Assembly (NCBI GenBank): GCA_963580285.1
Contig: OY757024.1
Span: forward strand, 122,512,045-122,576,044
Length of the DNA: 64,000 nt
Source of the DNA: Lucinisca nassula
Taxonomy: Eukaryota; Mollusca; Bivalvia; Lucinida; Lucinidae
Direction: 5' to 3'
Under the pieces are notes generated by a model. It made no database searches. It was not told the origin of the DNA and saw only the letters and a program-made list of their open reading frames with translations. Shown piece after piece: positions 32,106-43,639 of the stretch. The position numbers and the translations under genes are program-made. Position 1 is the stretch's first letter; each line of letters begins with the position of its first letter.

Positions 32106-32163
32106 ATGGGAGTTGTGTGTTAATTGTATCGATTTCACTTCTATTTTAGCCGTAATTTTAAAT

Positions 32164-32399
32164 GGGCCCCGCCAAGCGAATTTGGGTCTTCGAGCATTCC
32201 GTCATGACAAATTTTAACTGCATATGCCCAGCCATTCAGAGGGGCCAGGGATATGGCTTTCTGTCTGAAGGTTCCTCGTGATTCACTGCTTGTATGAGCG
32301 AGAAGCGAAGGTTCTGGCGAGACTGCGCGGATGCGCAGGCTCGCCTGAACCTTCGCTGCTCGCATAGGCGATAAGTACCAAAATCGCTTGACGGGGCCC
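32164..32399 (-). mobile_element. 236-bp MITE with GGGCCCCG ends, copy 2
   Basis: GGGCCCCGCCAAGCGAATTT to CAAAATCGCTTGACGGGGCCC with AAAT on both sides (32160-32163, 32400-32403). Same length as the other two copies. Confidence 0.85.
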
Positions 32400-32574
32400 A
32401 AATGGTCTTTTGACAGGTGATTACTAAAGATAAGCCGACTAGTGTGTGTTCGTGTGTTGGAGACCCCCACTGTATTACTTTAGACCATTCTCCTTCAACT
32501 TCTCCTGTGCTAGACGTAAACAGACTTTGGCATAGTCAGAGGTACATTTTTCCCACAGGCATATGATGTAATTG

Positions 32575-32695
32575 TGACGTCACATCAACGTCAGCGCAAC
32601 GCCATGACATTTATACAACGTCACATCTACGTCGGTGCAACGACGTTGCACCGACGTTGATTTGACGTTGACCTTGGGACGTGTGCCTGCTGGGT
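32575..32695. repeat. ACGTCA/ACGTTG motif cluster ending TGCCTGCTGGG
   Basis: GACGTCACATCAACGTCAGC, ACGTCGGTGCAACGACGTTG and CACCGACGTTGATTTGACG followed by GTGTGCCTGCTGGG. The longest example of this motif class in the window. Confidence 0.55.
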
Positions 32696-32709
32696 TGGCT
32701 TTGGCCAAA

Positions 32710-32815
32710 CCATGTTTTGTTTGTTTGATTTGACGTTGAAGGTCCCCGACAACACTATCAAGGTCATTTTGGAGACATTGCTTCCAATTTTATGAGAGTT
32801 TTACCCAACCCTGTA
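32710..32815 (-). mobile_element. S1 repeat, 3' part only
   Basis: TTTGTTTGATTTGACGTTGA, CAAGGTCATTTTGGAGACAT, TTTACCCAACCC. A trace also occurs at about 33740. Confidence 0.6.
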
Positions 32816-32829
32816 AGGAAACGACACCA

Positions 32830-33710
32830 TGACACCTTAAAGTGCAATTGCAACGAAATTTTAAAAATTCTTAGTATTAAGCAGGGTGAAAGCAGACACA
32901 AGAAGGGTCATTTTATTGAAAACCGCATGAAAAAATTCCCATTCGTTCCAAAGTTATGCTCATTACGTTTAATACATGCCTGTTTTCCTCTAAGAGTAAC
33001 CTCCCCTGAATTATCTTTGATTTTTACCCATAATGCAATATTCTGTGATGTCATAGTGGCTTTAAACTTTTTAAAAATAATTTTTAACCACCATATTGTC
33101 AATTTTGCATTTTCCTAATAAAGTTTTCTCATGCCCTCTAATTGCTGTGTATTTTATTTATAATTTAGGATTGAAATGAGAAATTTTATTTCGAAATTCA
33201 AGTTTGAATTTACAATTAAAGTATTTTTTTTTAAATGTTTAAGACTACCATTTAATTCAAAATTTCATTTCAAATAGTTAATGTAAGTGTGTTTACATGC
33301 CTTTTGGACAGATCAGTAAGTTCTGTACGTTATATCCTCCACGTATAAATACAGAAACTTGAATTTAAATTATTTTGAAAAAATATTTTAAGTTTGAATT
33401 TAAGGTTTGCTATTTAAAATATGAGAAAACTGGTTTTGCATATCAGTTGAGATCAGTTTCAATAATTCAAATAGGTGATTATGCAGTTCCTAAGGACTAT
33501 AAAACACAAGTTATTTCACGTTTAAAAAGTTTAAAAAATTTAATGTGCATCTATGACATCATAAAATACCTCATGAATATTAATGAGGCCGTCTGAAGAT
33601 GCTCTGTTTCCATGAAATATTTCACACTTCAAATTGTAATATCTTGGAAACTAATAAAGATAATTTGATGCGGTTTTCGCCCTTTTATTCCTTTAAGCAA
33701 TGTCTTTTTA
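32830..33710 (+). repeat. Dispersed AT-rich repeat X, with a second copy at 54575-54925
   Basis: From about 33400 the sequence parallels 54575-54925: AAAATATGAGAAAACT, ACACAAGTTATTTCACGTTT, CATCTATGACATCA, ATGAATATTAATGAGGCCGTCTGAAG, GAAATATTTCACACTTCAAA. No open frame is shared between the copies, so it is treated as a non-coding repeat. 32830-33120 precedes it and holds short A/T-rich ORFs only. Confidence 0.5.
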
Positions 33711-34004
33711 AATGTAATGGATTTTTATACCTTTGTATATGACCTAAACCCTGCCACCCAATTGGTTCCCCCCCCCCCCCCAAAAAAATATGTGTTTTCT
33801 CCTGAGTGACAGGAGTTACCTTACTAGTCTCTACTCAGAGCCACGAGGCAATGTGTTTTCTTACATGTAACTTGCATTTTTAATGGATATTAGTAAAACA
33901 GAATTTGAGAAAAATAAGTTTAATATTCAATTCAAACAATAAAATACTTATTCAGTTATAACCTGTTTTAGTGAAATGGTCCCTGTTTATAAGCAGAAAA
34001 TTAA

Positions 34005-34226
34005 CCCATTTTGTATCGGAAACCCCAAAACGGGTACCTGTGCAAACAGTGCAGACCCAGATCAGACGCCGCAGAATGTGGCGTCTGATCAGGGCCTCCA
34101 CTGTTTGCTTGAAGTTCAGCCATTTTCAAAATCAATTTTGAAGAAAACACAAACTGACGCCCCTAAATTTTAAAATGGGCCCCTGCTATATATAAGGAGG
34201 AAGATTCTATTTGGTACATAAAAGGG
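34005..34226. mobile_element. Complete piggyBac-like MITE with TTAA duplications
   Basis: TTAA at 34001-34004 and 34227-34230. Ends CCCATTTTGTATCGG and TTGGTACATAAAAGGG. Core hairpin GCAAACAGTGCAGACCCAGA .. GGCCTCCACTGTTTGC. 222 bp, the same length as the 63.4-kb copy. Confidence 0.8.
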
Positions 34227-34420
34227 TTAACATCTTGAGAGAGAAAAAGACCTGTTATAATTTGGCGAACCAATATAAATCTCTTTTTGTAAAGAAGAGT
34301 TGCATGCAGACGATAATTACTGACGTTTTATGGCCTGAGATATGTGATACTAAGAGCAATCTTTATCGACTTTTGAAATTTAACCCTTATCTTGCTGTTC
34401 ATAACAACCCCTATCTTTGG

Positions 34421-34487
34421 AAACAGTGTAGATCCAGATCAGATGGCTTCTGAAGAAACCATCTGATCAGGATCTACACTGTTTGAC
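34421..34487. repeat. Solo AAACAGTG..GATCAGA hairpin
   Basis: AAACAGTGTAGATCCAGATC AGATGG and CCATCTGATCAGGATCTACACTGTTT form a nearly perfect stem with a 13-nt loop. It matches the core of the TTAA MITE but has no MITE ends. Confidence 0.7.
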
Positions 34488-34677
34488 ATTCAGTTAATGG
34501 ATTTGTAAGAATAAATTACATCAAGTAACCTGATTGGTTCAAAGTCAGAAATGGGTGTGGCTAAATTGAATATTCAGCAAGAGAAGGGATAATGGGCATG
34601 CTCAAGGTGACAGCAAAATTTGTCCAACCATTTACAGTTAAACTTGTATATCTCTTCAAATATCTCCCTTATTGTTA

Positions 34678-34838
34678 GAAGCCTCTGTGGTGTAGTGGCT
34701 GTGCTACTCGCCTGATAAACTTGGGATTGCAGGATCGATCCCAGGCTTCACCAGACGTTCGGATGAGTCTTTAAACCGAGGTCCCGTCTCCGTATGACCT
34801 TAGCTGTTGGTGGGACGTAAAACTGAAACACTCATTCT
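34678..34838 (+). mobile_element. tRNA-derived SINE, type T1, full length
   Basis: GAAGCCTCTGTGGTGTAGTGG head, box B-like GGATCGATCCC, core GATGAGTCTTTAAACC and GAGGTCCCGTCTCCG, tail GGTGGGACGTAAAACTG. A C at the expected box A position and loss of the 3' acceptor stem exclude a working tRNA gene. Confidence 0.75.
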
Positions 34839-35109
34839 CCCTTATTGATACTATTGCACTGCCAAACATTCTGTGTAACCCCTGGATGATTAAATTGTCA
34901 GTGAAAATGTCCTGTTTGAACATCTCATTTGTAATTGACAAATTAAGGTAAAATAAAAAGATAAAAAGGTTGCCTTTGGAAATAAAGAACACATAAAAGA
35001 ACGAAAATCGGAGACTCGTTTTTTTTTGTCCCTTCATACACAGCAATGTAATTTGCAAGGCTGTATACGCCCCCTAGCGCAGACTTAAGCGGTATTCGAT
35101 TTTCAATGT

Positions 35110-35290
35110 AACCAGAATGGGCTCAATGATCCCAAAGGGGAGGAAAATATAATATGCTGTACGATGAAGCACGGGGAGACTTTTTTACAGCCGCCACATG
35201 ACACTTTCGTACATGTACATGTAGAACATTCTTGCGTAGGGGCTCTGTTTTTTGGACAAAAAACCATGCCGCCTGAGGGAAAAAGAGAAA
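35110..35290 (+). repeat. Dispersed repeat E, partial
   Basis: AATGGGCTCAATGATCCCAAA, ATATAATATGCTGTACGATGAAG and ACAGCCGCCACATGACACTT parallel 35640-35790. Confidence 0.45.
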
Positions 35291-35434
35291 TTATCATAGT
35301 TTTCAGGGAACTTTGAAAGTTCTTAAAACTTGGTTGTTAAAGGGAACTCTACACACAAGTATATAGTACTTATTTTGAAGATACATGTAAATAATTTTAA
35401 GCATTTATCTACAACAAAAGTATACATTGCAATA

Positions 35435-35507
35435 ACCCACCCGTGCGACAGTGCTCTGCGTGGAAGCATCGTGCAGCCCATATATTTCTTCAAGCCCCGA
35501 TGGGCGG
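35435..35507 (-). mobile_element. S1 repeat, 5' part only
   Basis: CTCTGCGTGGAAGCATCGTGCAGCCCAT.. through CAAGCCCCGATGGGCGGGG, joined directly to repeat E. Confidence 0.6.
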
Positions 35508-35790
35508 GGTTTCGTAATCCTTTGGAAGCAAGGCCTACAGAACAGAACAGAACTGAAAACTGTAAAGTGTACAAGTTGTTTCTGGGCCAATCTGGTAATT
35601 TCGGCTAATGAGGTCTCGTCGGTGGCCCTCAGTCGTTTTCGAAACGCCACAGTGGAATCGATAATCCAAAAAGACTAGAAAATATAACCATACTATGATG
35701 AAGGGCATGGATACTTTTTACGGCCGCCACACCACACATTCCCTTAACACCAGCTGTGGTGAAGTGAAATATGTTTTTGAGAGGGCAATC
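35508..35790 (+). repeat. Dispersed repeat E, long copy
   Basis: CCTTTGGAAGCAAGGCCTAC, GGTAATTTCGGCTAATGAGG, CGCCACAGTGGAATCGATAA and GGCCGCCACACCACACATTC. Shared with 20245-20455 and 36214-36270. Confidence 0.5.
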
Positions 35791-35828
35791 CTTTGGAAGA
35801 ACAAAACTGAAACTATAGTGTTCAAGTT

Positions 35829-36213
35829 CATTACGAAAACACGCCTATACAAATACATTGTAAATTTTACCGCCATAAAAGAAAAAAAAAATAAAAAATA
35901 AAAAAAAAAACAACGAACATTTTAATATGAAAAATTGTGGTATTTTTCCTATTTCTGCTCAAAATATAGATTGTTGGTACTCGTTAGAACCGCCTCATTG
36001 AGGCGGTTCTAACGAGTACCAACAATCTATACTTTAATATAGATTGTTGGTACACGTTAGAACCGCCTCATCGAGGCGGTTCTAACGAGTACCAACAATC
36101 TATACTTTAGAGCAGAAATAAGAAAAATAAGGTTTACCCCTGTAAACCCTAGTTTTACTATTTAAAAGTGGGGTTCGAGGGGGACACAAGTATATAGGCG
36201 TGTTTTCATGATG
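35829..36213 (+). mobile_element. Palindromic MITE, family A, with duplicated hairpin
   Basis: CATTACGAAAACACGCCTAT to TATAGGCGTGTTTTCATGATG. Two complete hairpins follow each other (about 35963-36032 and 36037-36106). Both use TTGTTGGTAC / GTACCAACAA in place of the usual GTGGG/CCCAC, so both arms of both hairpins carry the same change. Loops differ (CATTG and CATCG). Confidence 0.85.
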
Positions 36214-36319
36214 TGTTTCAAGGCCAAACTAGCTAGTTTCGGCAGAATAGGCATTCTCAGTAACCCTCAAAGTCTTCCATTCTCATCCTTTATTAGTCAT
36301 GTATATGACCTTTTTTATT

Positions 36320-39300
36320 AGCTCACCGTCACCTAGTGCCGAGGTGAGCTTTTGGGATCACTTTTTGTCCGTCGTCCGTCGTGCGTCCGTGCGTGCATGC
36401 GTGCGTGCGTAAACAATTTCTTCAAACGACATCTCCTCCTAAACCACTGATCGGATTTTGACTAAACTTCACAGGAATGATCCTTAGGTGGTCCCCGTTC
36501 AAAGTTGTTCAAATGGTTCCGGTCCGTTGCACATCTAGGTCACAGGAGCCAAAAATATTTTTTTTTCACCAAAAAACTTAAAAAATCTTCTTCTCTGAAA
36601 CCACAAGGCCAAGGTCTTTGATATTTGGTATGAAGCTTCATCTAGTGGACCCCTACCAAGATTTTCAAATTAAAGTGCTGGGGCGAAAAATGCCCCCGCC
36701 CCGGGGCCCTTTGGTTTTACATAGGCTTATATAGGGAAAATCTATAAAAATCTTCTTCTCTAAAACTACAAGGCCCAGGACTTTGATATATGGTATGAAG
36801 CTTCATCTGGTGGACCCCTACCAAGATTGTTCAAATTATAGTGCTGGGGCAAAAAATGCCCTCGCCCCGGGGCCCTTTGGTTTTACATAGGCTTAAATAG
36901 GGAAAGTCTTTAAAAATTTTCTTCTCTGAAACCGCAAGGCCCAGGACTTTGATATTTAGAATGAAGCTTCATCTAATGGACTTCTACCAAGATTGTTCAA
37001 ATTATAGCCCTTGGGGCAAAAATGCCCCCGCCCAGGGGCCCTTTGGTTTTACATAGACTTAAATAGGGAAAATCTTTAAAAACCTTCTTCTCTGAAACCA
37101 CAAGGCCTAGGTCTTTTATATTTGGTATGAAGCTTCTTCTAATGGACCCCTACCAAGATCTGGTCGCTTCATGTTTGCGTTTCTTTCCCTTTGGTGTCTT
37201 TGATGGGTGGAGTAAGTTAATTGAATCGATTCCTGATCTTTGTTTTACTTCTACTTTATATAGGGATAATCTTTAAAAATCTTCTTCTCTAAAATCGCAA
37301 GGCCCATGACTTTAAGTCCAAGTCTCCGGTCGGGCTCATCGGAGTCTAACTGTTGGTTTTCTTTTGCTCCAGCATTTCAGTGGTTTCTTGCTGTCGAGTC
37401 CTCACCGCCGTCTCACCTCTGTAGTTCTTTGATTTCTGTGTTCACGGAGATGTTGCACTGATGAGTTAGGAGGCCTTCATGCGGACTGAACAAATTTTTT
37501 GTCTAAATCGCGACGGAAGTAAGGGCGAGGATTGTGGCCACGTAAAATCGATTTAAGCCCCCCCAGTGGAAATCTTTCACTGACCGTTCCAAGGCGGCTC
37601 TTCTGTGGCGATTTATTTATGTTGTTGTTTGTTACTTACTGTGTGTATCACTTGTGTCTTTTAATTTTGGAAGGCCATATGGCCATTTTGTGGGAAAGTA
37701 ACTGTCCATATGGCCTTCCTTTGTTTAGGTTTCCATTATGGTCTGGTCGCTTAATGTTTGTATTTCTTTCCCTTTGGTGTCTTTTATGGATGGAGTAAGT
37801 TAATTGTATCAATTCCTGATCTTTGTTTTACTTCTACTTTAATATTTGATATGAAGCTTCATCTAATGGACCTCTACAAAGATGGTTCAAATTATAGCGC
37901 TGGGGCAAAAAAATGCCCCCGCTCCGGGGCCCTATGGTTTTACATAGACTAATATAGGGAAAATCTTTAAAAATCTTCTGCTCTGAAACCAAAAGGCCTG
38001 GGTCTTTGATATTTGGTATGAAGCTGCATTTAGTGGACCTCTATCAAGCTTATTCATATTATAGCCCTGAGACCAAAAATGTCCCCGCTCTGGGGCCCTT
38101 AGGTTTTACATAGACTTATATAGGGAAATCTTTAAAAACCTTCTTCTCTGAAACTGCAAAGCCCAGGCCTTTGATATTTGGTATGAAGCTTCATCTTGTG
38201 GACCTCTACCAACATTGTACAAATTATAGCCCTGTGACCAAAAATATGCCCCCGCTCCGAGGCCCTATTGTTTTACATAGACTTATATAGGGAAAATCTT
38301 GAAAAATCTTCGTCTCTGAAACCACAAGGCCTAGGTCTTTGATATTTTGTATGAAGCTAGTGGACCTCTACCAAGATTGTTCAAATTATAGCCCTGAGAC
38401 CTAAAATGCCCCCACCTCGTGGCCCTTTGGTTTTACATAGACTTATATTAGGGAAAATCTTTAAAAATCTTCTTCTATGAAACCACAAGGCCTAGGTCTT
38501 TGATATTTGGTGTGAAATTTCATCTAGTGGACCTCTATCAAGATTGTTCAAATTATAGCCCTGGGGCCAAAAATGCCTCCGCCCCGAGACCCTTTGGTTT
38601 TACATAGACTTATGTAGGGAAATCTTTAAAAATCTTCTCCTCTGAAACTGCAAGGCCCATGTCTTTGCTATTTGGTATGGAGCTTCATATAGTGGACCTC
38701 TACCAAGATTGTTCAAATTATAGCATTCGGGCCACAAATGCCCCCGCCCCTAGGCCCTTTGGTTTTACATAGACTTATATGGATATAATCTTTGAAAATC
38801 TTCTTCTCTGAAACAGCAAGGCCCAGGTCTTTGATATTTGGTGTGAAGCTTCATCTAGTGGACCTCTATCAAGATTGTTTAAATTATATCCCAGAGGCCG
38901 ATAATGCCCCCGCCCCCGGGGCCATTTGGTTTTACATACGCTTATGTAGGGAATATCTTTAAAAAAATCTTCATCTCTGAAACCGCAGGGCCCAGGTCTT
39001 TGATATTTGGTGTGAGCTTCATCTAGTGGACCTTTGCCAAGATTGTTCAAATTATAGCCTTTGTTGATATTTGGTATGAAGCTTCACCTTTTTAGATCTC
39101 CCGTCAACATTATGCACATTTCAACCCTGGGGTCATTAATGGCCCTCCCCGGGGCCCACCTAATACTCTATGGATCGGATTTTTACCAAACTTCACAGGA
39201 ATTATCCTTAGGTGGTCCCCTTTCAAAGTTGTTCAAATGGTTTCGGTCCGTTGCACATATAGGTCACAGGAGCCAAAAATAGATTTTTTTTACCGAAAAC

Positions 39301-40697
39301 TTAAAAAATCTTCTTCTCTGAAACCGCAAAGCCCAGGTCTTTGATATTTGGTATGAAGCTTCATCTAGTGGACCCTACTAAGATTGTTCAAATTATAGTG
39401 CTGGGGCCAAAAATTCCCCCGCCCCGGGCCCCTTTAGTTTTACATGGGCTTATATAGGAAAATCTTCACAAATCTTCTTCTCAAATGTTCTTCTCTGAAA
39501 CCACAAGGTCCAGGTCTTTGATTTTTGGTATGAAGCTTCATCTAGTGAACTCCTACCAAGATTGTTCAAATTATAGTGCTGGGGCCAAAAATGCCCCCGC
39601 CCCGGGGCCCTTTGGTTTTACATGGGCTTATATTGGGAAAATCTTTAAAAATCTTCTTCTCTGAAACTGCAAGGCCCAGGTCTTTGATATTTGATAAGAT
39701 GCTTCATCTAGTTGACCCCGACCAAGATTGGTTAAATTATAGTGCTGAGGCCAAAAATGCCCCCGCCCCGGGGCCCTTTGGTTTTGCATTAGCTTATATA
39801 GGGAAAATCTTTAAAAATCTTCTTCTCTGAAACTTCAAGGCGCAGGTCTTTGCTATTTGGTATGAAGCTTCATCTAGTGGACCCCTATCTAGATTGTTCA
39901 ATGTATAGTGCTTGGGCCAAAAATGCCCCCGCCCCGGGGCCCTTTGGTTTTACATAGGTTTATATAGAGAAAATCTTTAAAAATCTTCTTCTCTGAAACT
40001 GCAAGGTCAAGGTCTTTGATATTTGGTATGAAGCTTCATCTTGTGGACCTCTACCATGATTGTTCAAATTATAGCCCTTGGGACAAAAATGCCCCCGCTC
40101 CGGGGCCCTTTGGTTTTACATAGACTTAAATAGGGAAAATCTTGAAAAATCTTCTTCTCTGAAACCACAAGGCATAGAACTTTGATATTTGGTATGAAGC
40201 TTCAGCTAGTGGACCTCTACCAAGATTGTTCAAATTATAGTCCTGAGGCCAAAAATGCCCCCGCCACGGGGCCCTTTGGTTTTACATAGACTTATACCGG
40301 GAAAATCTTTAAAAATCTTCTTCTGTGAAACCACAAGGCCTAGGTCTTTGATGTTTGGTGTAAAAATTTAATCTAGTGGACTCTATCAAGATTGTTCAAA
40401 TTATAGCCCTGGGGCAAAAAATGCCCCCGCCCCGAGACCCTTTGGTTTAACATAGACTTATATAGGAAAATCTTCTTCTCTGAAACTGCAAGGCCCATGT
40501 CTTTGATATTTGCTATGGAGCTTCATCTAGTGGACAATTATAGCCTTTGTTGATATTTGGTATGAAGCTTCAGCTTTTAGACCTCCCTCAACATTATGCA
40601 CATTATAACCTTGGGGTCAATAATGGCCCTCCCTGGGGCCGACTTGTTACTCTATGGATCAGGTGAGCGATCCATGGCCATCATGGCCCTCTTGTGT
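36320..40697 (+). mobile_element. Pearl/Helentron-like element with about 165-bp tandem array
   Basis: The head GCTCACC..GCCGAGGTGAGC can fold. It is followed by TTTTTGTCCGTCGTCCGTCG, (GTGC)n and CATCTCCTCCTAAACCACTG. The core is more than twenty units of roughly 160-175 bp with TTTGATATTTGGTATGAAGC, TCTAGTGGACCTCTACCAAG, ATTGTTCAAATTATAG, AAAATGCCCCCGCCCCGGGG and CCTTTGGTTTTACATAG. A D-repeat fragment (37158-37265) and a D copy (37325-37835) interrupt the array. The tail GATCAGGTGAGCGATCCATGG with GGCCATCATGGCC hairpin ends at CTCTTG. Apparent ORFs in the array are translations of the repeat. Confidence 0.75.
37325..37835 (+). repeat. Dispersed repeat D inside the tandem array
   Basis: GGAGTCTAACTGTTGGTTTT to TTCCTGATCTTTGTTTTACTTC, the same order as 17577-18056. 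A shorter D fragment lies at 37158-37265. The array resumes on both sides. Confidence 0.65.
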
Positions 40698-42770
40698 TTT
40701 ATATTAGGATCACTTTTTGTCTGTCATCCGTGCGTAAACAATTTCTTCAAACGACATCTCCTCCTAAACCACTGATCGGATTTTGACCAAACTTCACAGG
40801 AATGATCATTAGGTGGACCCCTTTCAATGTTGTTCAAATGATTCTGGTCTGCTGCACATCAAGGTCAAAAATAGACTTTTTTAATGAAAACTTAAGAAAA
40901 CTTCTTCTCTGAAACCATAAGGCCCAGATCTTTGATATTTGATTCGAAGTTTCATCTAGTGGATCCCTACAAAGATTGTTCAAATTATAGTGCTTGGGCC
41001 AAAAATGCCCCCTACCCGGGTCCCTTTGATTTCACATAGGATTATATAGAGAAAATCTTTAAAAATCTTCTTCTCTGAATATACAAGGCCCAGGTCTTTG
41101 ATATTTGGTTCAAAGTTTCATCTAGTAGACCCCTACCAAGATTGTTCAAATTATAGTGCTGGGGCAAAAAATGCCCCCGCCCCAGGGCCCTTTGGTTTTA
41201 CATTTTTACATTATATAGGGAAAATCTTTAAAATCACCTTCTCGATAACTGCAAGGCCCAGGTCTTTGCTATTTGGTATGAAGCTACATCTAGTGGACCC
41301 CTACCAAGACTGTTCAAATTAAAGCCCTGGGGCTAAAAATGCCCCCGCCCCGGGTACCTTTGGCTTAACATAGACTTATATGGGGAAAATCTTTAAAAAT
41401 CTTCTTCCCTGAAACCGCAAGGCCCAGGTCTTTGATATTTGGTATGAAGCTTCATCTTGTGGACCGCTACCAAGACTGTTCAAAATATAGCCCTGTGGCC
41501 AAAAATGCCCCCACCTCCGGGCCCTTTTGTTTTACATAGACTTAATTGGGAAAATAAGTAAAAATATTTTGGTATAAAACTTCATCTTGTGGACTGCTAA
41601 CAAGACTGTCCAGATTTTAGCCATGCGGCCAAAAATGCCCCCACCTCCGGGCCCTTTTGTTTTACATAGACGTATATAGGGAAAATCTTTAAAAATCTTC
41701 TGTGAAACCACAAGGTCTCGGTCTTTGATATTTGGTGTGAGATTTCATCAGGTGGACCTCTATCAAGATTTTAAAATTATAGCCCTAGGGCCAAAAATGC
41801 CGCCGCCCCAAGACCCTTTAGTTTTACATAGACTTATGTAGGGAAATCTTTAAAATATTCTTCTCTGAAACTGCAAGGCCCATTTTACTTTGATATTTGA
41901 TATGGAGCTTCATCTAGTGGACCTCTACCAAGATTGTTCAAATTACAGCCCTGAGACCAAAAATGACCCCGCCTCGGGGCCCTTTTGTTTTACATAGACT
42001 TATATAGGGAAAATCTTTAAAAAATCTTCTTCTGTGAACCCACAAGGCCTAGGTCGTTGATATTTGGTGTGAAATTTCATTTAGTGGACCTCTATCAAGA
42101 TTGTTCAAATTATAGCCCTGGGGCCAAAATGCCCCCGCCCCGAGACCCTTTGGTTTTACATAGACATATATAGGGAAATCTTTATAAAAGTTCTTCTCTG
42201 AAACTGCAGGGCCCATGTCTTTGAAATCTGGTATGGAGCTTCAACTAGTGTACCTCTATCAAGATGATTCAAATTATAGCCATCGGGCCACAAATGTCCC
42301 CGCCCCGGGGCCCTTTGGTTTTACATGGACTTTTATAGAGATGATCTTTGAAAATCTTATTCTCTGAAACAGCAAGGTCCAGGTCTTTGATATTTGGTGT
42401 GAAGCTTCATCTATTGGACCTCTATAAAGAGATTGTTTAGTTATAGCCTTGAGGCCAAAAATGCCCCTGCCCCGGGGCCATTTGGGTTTTCATAGGCTTA
42501 TGTAGGGAATATCTTAAAAAAAACCTTCTTCTCTGAAACCGCAAGGCCAAGGTCTTTGATATTTGGTGTGTAACTTCATCTAGTGGACCTTTGCCAAGAT
42601 TGTTCATATCATAGCCTTTGGTGATATTTGGTATGATGCTTCACCTTTTTAGACCTCCCTCAACATTATGCACATTGTAGCCCTGGGGTCATTAATGGCC
42701 CTCCCCGGGGCACACTTGTTTCTCTACGGATCAGGTGAGCGATCCAGGGCCATCATGGCCCTCTTGTTTT
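40698..42770 (+). mobile_element. Second pearl/Helentron-like element, head-to-tail with the first
   Basis: A new start (ATTAGGATCACTTTTTGTCTGTC, CATCTCCTCCTAAACCACTG) follows immediately after the first tail. About ten more units of the same array and a complete tail (GATCAGGTGAGCGATCCAGG, hairpin GGGCCATCATGGCCC, CTCTTGTT) follow. Confidence 0.7.
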
Positions 42771-42860
42771 GGTTTTATGGCCTTTTCAAGATTATTTCAC
42801 TCATATCGAGTCGGTTGTTAATCAGAGGTGGGCGAAAACCGGAGTACCCGGAGATAATGA
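42771..42860 (-). mobile_element. tRNA-derived SINE T2, 3' part
   Basis: GGTTTTATGGCCTTTTCAAG, TTCACTCATATCGAGTCGG and AACCGGAGTACCCGGAG, the same order as the left part of 15944-16175. Confidence 0.55.
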
Positions 42861-43639
42861 CTATGTTTATCAAACTGTTTAATGGTTTGAACGTTAAAAG
42901 CTTTAATACATGTTTATTAATCTAAAGTTGCTTCTGTGATTTCCAAGGTTCTTGTACATTTTCTGTGACGCGAAACCTATTCAGAAGTAACAATTATAAT
43001 CACAGTCCCTAGATTCTTATACATTTTTATACGGTCAAGTAGTTCTTAAAATGCTTAAAGATTGTTAAATGAACAGTTTTGTTGCAAGGAAATGGTTGTT
43101 AAAAACTGATGTGAAGAAGTGATTATATGTTTTTTAGTGAATTTGAATAGTTCTAGTTACAGATATTTATTCAAATGCTACTTGATGCAAATAAAAGTTA
43201 TGCACTATATTTCTTGCTGGACATGGTTCAGTAATGAACACGCACGCGAATACATGAAACATCAAGGATATTTTGCGGCTAGTTACCCGTTCGGCTCTTT
43301 GTTTCTAAAGTAGACTGAAAGTTCTTACAGAACAGTTTCGTAAAAAGAACTTCAAAGACACTGCGAGGTTTGTCATTCTTTCGCACCTTAGTCTCAAACT
43401 TCGGACACATGCACCGATGATAATAAGGATTTTAAGTTAAAATCAGTAACAAAGTAGCAAATCGTAGAGATTCTCATTCTGCACGTTTCGGGTTTGAAAA
43501 TTCCGTATTTATGTCAATTTAGAGGAAGCCTCTTTATTACATATATAAATATTGCAGTAATAATAATGATGATAATAAATATAAACACTGCATCGACTGA
43601 CTAATGGTATGTAATATATGGTAGGACCTGGTTAATTTT
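42861..43639. other. Intronic stretch, no feature recognised
   Basis: A/T-rich sequence without recognisable repeat or exon. Short ORFs have no family resemblance. Confidence 0.45.

Noticed and set aside
37195..37215. TTTGATGGGTGGAG as the end of the missing exon (..FDG|GT)
   Set aside because: It belongs to dispersed repeat D (same wording at 17985 and 57025) and lacks upstream VWD-like codons.
36570..42660. CRISPR-like regular repeats
   Set aside because: Units are about 165 bp, degenerate and contiguous without unique spacers, and the genome is eukaryotic.
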